Assembly: GCA_052033935.1 (NCBI GenBank)
Contig: JBPOJE010000006.1
Location: 1 to 64,000, forward strand
Direction: 5' to 3'
DNA from: JAGVUD01 sp052033935
GTDB taxonomy: Bacteria; Armatimonadota; UBA5829; DSUL01
DNA: 64,000 nucleotides
A program made the translations under genes and the position numbers. Positions 60,028 to 64,000 of the stretch are shown here, one piece after another (the stretch's first letter is position 1; every line of letters begins with the position of its first letter). The notes beneath the pieces are model-generated. The model was given only the letters and a program-made list of their open reading frames with translations, searched no databases and had not been told where the DNA came from.

Positions 60028-63000
60028 GACAGCTACTTGCAGGAGCATTACTCGTGCTTCTCTTTGCGCTTGGCGCAGCGGTAGGCGACATCGGCGAGCC
60101 GCAGAGTTGTTGCCCGTTCAGTTGGACCGGGGAAGAGGCACCTTTCATTTTCAGCGGCAGTGTGTGCGCAACAGCCGCAAGCGCTCCGGTCAGGCACCTT
60201 CTCCGTGTTACCGCGGACCCGGGCATAAACATCTTTAATCATGTTGTCCGTGAGCTGACCATCCCGGCACACAACACCGGCACTGTTGTTTGCCAGGCAA
60301 CCCAGTACTCCGAGCCCTGCTTTTGCACGCCCCTCATCCTGGTCAATTTTACCCGCGTCGCGTGGGAGTACCAGCCGCCGCACAATGCTGAGTACGAGTT
60401 TGAAGTTTGTGGGACAGACGGTGCGGGCCAGCCAGTGAGCTGCAAGACATCCTTCGTCGCAGACAATCTTGTCGTGACCAACAATGACACGCCGGCACTC
60501 CTAGTTTGCAAGCCTGACCAGACGAACTCGTTCGACATCCCGGTAGTTTTGCACGACGGAGGCGGCTTGGACAACACGGTCGTCGCTGTCACAATCTACC
60601 ACGGTGTGCACCAGGTGAAGCGTCTTGAAACGACGACAAACTCGGCGAACACGTCAGTCCACTGGGACGGCAAGGACGCGCTGGGGCGGGATCGCGAAGG
60701 CATTTTCACCTACACAATCGATGCCTGGCACGATGAGCCGTTGCAATGGATATGCAAGGACCGCGACGGCGATGGGGACTGGAACTGTCTCACGGAGTGC
60801 GCGCTGGACACCGCATGGAGCCCCTACAATGACTATGATTCGAAGCACGGCGGGCCGCTAGTGGTGTATGCGGCTGGATGGCAGTGCCTGGATTGCACGG
60901 ACGTGCCGGCCGGCTACGTACGGCTACAGTGGAACTATGAACTTGTGTATGATGACGCCGTAGAGGGCGGGATGATGGTTTATTCGCCTGACGGCGACCT
61001 CATAACAACGCAGCCCCTGCCGTATCTGGACGCTGGCCGTTACGAGGAAAACGAGATTGACATCCCTGCGGACGAAGAACAGCCGTGTGGTGACTATTGG
61101 CTGGTGGTTTGGGCACGGGGAACCTCCCGCGACAACAAAGGGCATTACCAGCGGCCGGCCATCGAGGCCGTTGCGCCGGTATATGTGTTCAGTGCCAGTC
61201 TTCCGGGGCCGCCTATTAAAGCGAGCCTGCACACTGTCATAGGAGATCTGAAATCCAAACGCGGGTTCGCCTGTCCTGGTTCGAGTGTGCGAGTGGAGTT
61301 GGATGCAAACGACATCGACCTGATCTGCTCAGTCGGGGTCGGGCCATACAACGAGTACCTCGACAAGCTGTTGGTGGATTGGACCTGTCCTACAGGCTGG
61401 GGCTGCACAAAAGCCGGGGATTGTTTTTCTGTCGATCTGACAATTCCACAGAGCACACCGGATGGATTCTATGAGGTAACAGCGGTCGTGGATGATGACC
61501 GACAATCCTCCGATCCGCTGAACGATGACGCCGTCACGAAGAAGATCACGATAGCGGTCGGGTCGGACAAGATCTGCAACTGCGAAGAGGCGGGCGACGA
61601 TCCCGTCTCCGGCGCGGGAGGCTGCGGGGCCGACGGATGTGACGCGGGCGTGCTGCTGCGAACGCGGCGGCCCGGCAGCGTCGGAGGAACGGGCGGCGCA
61701 ATCAGCGGGCCAGGGCCGGGCGGTGGCGACGGCGGCCCGTGTCCGGCGGACAGCTTCACGACGGCGTCGGCCTGCAACACGAATCCGGATGTCGCTGTCA
61801 TGCGGCTCAAGACCTGTGACCGCGTCGAGTGCATCTGGTTCACTTACGACAGCCAGACTGGTCTGTGGACCACGTCGGATGTCCGTTACGCAGGGCTAAT
61901 GGTAAGCGGCAGCGCCCAGTCCGGCTATACCGCGTCGTTCCCTGATGGACGGACGGTCGGTTTCAACGGGGCCGGCGAGAAAGTGAGCGACATCGGGCCG
62001 GACGGCGCAGGCACGGAACTGGAATGGGTGAACCCGCTCGCGTCCGTGACGGCCCAGAACGGCACCGTCTGGACGTACAACAAGCCCTCTGGCGACGGCA
62101 CGAACGAGCCGGAGGAAGTCGTAGCAGAGACGGGCGAGAAGGTCGTTTGGGCGTATTACGACTCGACCGACAATCCTGCGCAGAACGGCCTTCTGTCGGG
62201 GCAGACGGTATACGACTCAAGCGGCACGCCGATGAGCTCCGCGACCTTCGAGTACAACGAAGACGGCGACATCGAGACGATTACGGCTGACAATGGCCGC
62301 CAGACGGTTTACGCCTATGACGCCTACGGCCAGGTGGCGAGCGTGACGGTGCTGGACGCGTCAGTCACGCCGGCTGTGACGCTCTCCCTGACGACTTACA
62401 GCTATGGCGACGACTACCAGGAGAGCGGCACCGGCCTGAAGCTCAACTACACCACCGAGAGACGCCGCGCGAGCACAACTGCCGAGGCGCAGGCGGACCA
62501 GATCACGACGACCTACTTCTACCAGAAAGACAACGACGGGCCGTCTACCTACATCTACAAGGTCGAACGCACCGCGGAGTCTGGCACTCTGACGACGACC
62601 TACAAGCGCTTTGGCTGGGTGTCGAACTTTGCGAGCGATCCGGACCGCCCGCGCGACGAGCAGAACTCGGTCTATGACGACCCTGCGCTTCATGGGCTGC
62701 CGTGGAAGGTAGTCGGGCCGGGGCAGAGCGATGACAACGCGACGCTGTATAAGTATTACTCGATCTCTGAAGGGCCCGGGCAGGGGAAGTACGGCTGGAA
62801 TCGGCAGCTCCGACAGGTAGCCTACCCGAAGCCTGACGCGCAGGCGGCCAGGCCGTACGAGCAGTTCTCCTACTACGACAGCGGCGGTGTGAACCGCCCG
62901 TGGCTCACCGTCAAGCGCGATGTCCGCGGCAAGTACTTCCGCACGACGTACGACAGCGGCGGGCACGTGCTGTCCGAGGCGGTCAGCCCCACCGGGCAAA

Positions 63001-64000
63001 CCGGGACATATACCGTCCAGAGGGAGTTTGAGTATTATGGCACCGGCGATGACGTGCGCAAGCTCGGCATGCTGAAGAAGGAATTGGCGCCCAACATAGA
63101 TGGCACATTGGCTTCGGAGACCAGCTACGACTACGAAGAAGGGTCCCCCGCGAAGGTTCGGACCTCACCCACGACAGTGACGCGCTGGTGGCGCAACGCG
63201 TCGGGCGCGGACGAGCAAGTGACGGCAACCAACCACTATGACGACCTGGGCCGGCTTCTCGTAGCGACTGACGAAGAACAACACAGCACAGCCTACCGCT
63301 ATGACGGCCTTGGCCGGGTGACGCAGGTTGATGAAGGCTACACCGGGACGTTTGCGGCCGACCGCGAGACGAGCTACGACTGCTGCGGGGTTTCGCGGCA
63401 ATCGTGGAAGAAGGACGGCGACTGGCTGTACACGCACTACCAGACGGACAGGATGGGCCGGACGAGAGAGGTCAGCGTTCCTTCGGGCGATCCTGACAGC
63501 GCAGCGCCGCTGGTGCAGTACGCGTACAACCTGCTGGGCCAGACGGAGGCGGTCACGTCCTACCGCGACACCGGTGCCGGGCGTACGACCAGCTACACAT
63601 ACAATCGCCTGGGGCAAACGACGAAGATCGTCCACCCGTATGACACTACGGAGGAAGACCGGCTGGCCAACGAGGAGTTCGACTATTATGAGAGCGGTGC
63701 GCTGAAGTGGAAGCAGGAGCGCGATGACACGGGCAGCCTGTCGAAGACGTTCTTCGAGTATGACGATCTCGGCAGGCGTACGGGCACGGACTACGGCTAC
63801 AATGGAACATTCGATGCGGATGTCTCCTTCGAATATGAGGGAGGCTCGGAGCTTGTGACGACGGTACACGAGGCCGGGGGACTGGGGGACACGGTGTATG
63901 CGTATGACGACATGGGGCGGCTGAAGAGCTACGAGCCGCCGAAGCCGCAGGGGTTTCAGAGCTGGTATAAGCTGGAGTACGAGTACAACACCCTCGGCGC
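60024..64000 (+). CDS. Rhs/YD-repeat secreted protein, 3' end beyond the window
   Basis: An open frame of more than 1325 codons that runs off the right edge. The GTG start (60024-60026) follows AAGGAGG by 7 bases and overlaps the TPR stop. The N-terminus has a signal peptide (RQLLAGALLVLLFALGAAVG) and a cysteine-rich beta region with a FlgD-like segment (WDGKDALGRDREGIFTYTIDA). From about residue 610 it carries YD/Rhs repeats: TYNKPSGDG, FEYNEDGDIETITADNG, YAYDAYGQVASV, NHYDDLGRLLVATDE, YRYDGLGRVTQVDEG, VYAYDDMGRLKSYEPP. Rhs repeats form a hollow shell that can enclose a C-terminal toxin or enzyme; that tip lies outside the window, so its function cannot be read. Confidence 0.85.
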   Translation, partial: MRQLLAGALLVLLFALGAAVGDIGEPQSCCPFSWTGEEAPFIFSGSVCATAASAPVRHLLRVTADPGINIFNHVVRELTIPAHNTGTVVCQATQYSEPCFCTPLILVNFTRVAWEYQPPHNAEYEFEVCGTDGAGQPVSCKTSFVADNLVVTNNDTPALLVCKPDQTNSFDIPVVLHDGGGLDNTVVAVTIYHGVHQVKRLETTTNSANTSVHWDGKDALGRDREGIFTYTIDAWHDEPLQWICKDRDGDGDWNCLTECALDTAWSPYNDYDSKHGGPLVVYAAGWQCLDCTDVPAGYVRLQWNYELVYDDAVEGGMMVYSPDGDLITTQPLPYLDAGRYEENEIDIPADEEQPCGDYWLVVWARGTSRDNKGHYQRPAIEAVAPVYVFSASLPGPPIKASLHTVIGDLKSKRGFACPGSSVRVELDANDIDLICSVGVGPYNEYLDKLLVDWTCPTGWGCTKAGDCFSVDLTIPQSTPDGFYEVTAVVDDDRQSSDPLNDDAVTKKITIAVGSDKICNCEEAGDDPVSGAGGCGADGCDAGVLLRTRRPGSVGGTGGAISGPGPGGGDGGPCPADSFTTASACNTNPDVAVMRLKTCDRVECIWFTYDSQTGLWTTSDVRYAGLMVSGSAQSGYTASFPDGRTVGFNGAGEKVSDIGPDGAGTELEWVNPLASVTAQNGTVWTYNKPSGDGTNEPEEVVAETGEKVVWAYYDSTDNPAQNGLLSGQTVYDSSGTPMSSATFEYNEDGDIETITADNGRQTVYAYDAYGQVASVTVLDASVTPAVTLSLTTYSYGDDYQESGTGLKLNYTTERRRASTTAEAQADQITTTYFYQKDNDGPSTYIYKVERTAESGTLTTTYKRFGWVSNFASDPDRPRDEQNSVYDDPALHGLPWKVVGPGQSDDNATLYKYYSISEGPGQGKYGWNRQLRQVAYPKPDAQAARPYEQFSYYDSGGVNRPWLTVKRDVRGKYFRTTYDSGGHVLSEAVSPTGQTGTYTVQREFEYYGTGDDVRKLGMLKKELAPNIDGTLASETSYDYEEGSPAKVRTSPTTVTRWWRNASGADEQVTATNHYDDLGRLLVATDEEQHSTAYRYDGLGRVTQVDEGYTGTFAADRETSYDCCGVSRQSWKKDGDWLYTHYQTDRMGRTREVSVPSGDPDSAAPLVQYAYNLLGQTEAVTSYRDTGAGRTTSYTYNRLGQTTKIVHPYDTTEEDRLANEEFDYYESGALKWKQERDDTGSLSKTFFEYDDLGRRTGTDYGYNGTFDADVSFEYEGGSELVTTVHEAGGLGDTVYAYDDMGRLKSYEPPKPQGFQSWYKLEYEYNTLG

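Noticed and set aside
62361..62999. A 212-codon minus-strand frame inside the Rhs gene
   Set aside because: The plus strand has continuous YD repeats here, so the opposite frame is a shadow.

Overview
This 64 kb window looks like a chromosomal contig of a GC-rich bacterium with a large secretome. Markers are a futalosine-pathway menaquinone cluster (ubiX-ubiA-mqnA type), a fused siroheme decarboxylase (AhbA/AhbB), a tRNA-tig-clpP-clpX-lon cluster, aconitase A, and secreted GHL10/golvesin, SpoIVB-S55-like and Rhs proteins. The mixture recalls Armatimonadota or a neighbouring lineage. That assignment is an inference from gene content; the window carries no rRNA. No phage, plasmid, CRISPR or complete mobile element is visible. 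The only transposon trace is a broken IS630-type transposase end at the left edge.

Layout. 0.2-22.8 kb: an exoenzyme island with two tandem GH51-like arabinofuranosidase paralogues and a 2013-aa GHL10/golvesin/FnIII protein on the minus strand, an SMP-30-like gluconolactonase and a decayed PHP phosphoesterase (minus), then a second GHL10 protein on the plus strand. 22.8-33.7 kb: mqnA, ubiA and ubiX (minus, tightly coupled), a secreted two-domain M16 peptidase (plus), an RcnA/NicO-type metal exporter (plus), an M14 carboxypeptidase (minus) and aconitase (plus). 33.7-40.4 kb, all minus: tRNA-Arg, -Lys, -Leu and -Gly, a terminator, then tig, clpP, clpX and lon. 40.5-41.9 kb: folB and a fused siroheme decarboxylase. 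42.1-51.4 kb: a CSLREA/beta-helix surface protein with eight Ig-like repeats, a frameshifted SGNH esterase and a GH78-like rhamnosidase. 51.5-64 kb: an atypical thiol peroxidase, a secreted propeller-like protein, an S55/propeller giant protein, and a TPR-Rhs operon that runs off the right edge.

The most striking theme is a shared secreted module of about 200 residues. It has two OB-like halves, with signatures EEPDRSSGIRV in the first and GLLVR / YIDDGS / VTGISSC in the second. It appears at the C-terminus of two arabinofuranosidase-like proteins (three copies each), two GHL10 proteins and a propeller-like protein. A copy sits at the N-terminus of an SGNH esterase and a half copy inside the CSLREA protein. 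With the recurring Ig-like repeats it suggests one modular system for displaying or targeting carbohydrate-active enzymes at the cell surface. Its function is unknown to me, and I regard it as the best candidate for something undescribed here.
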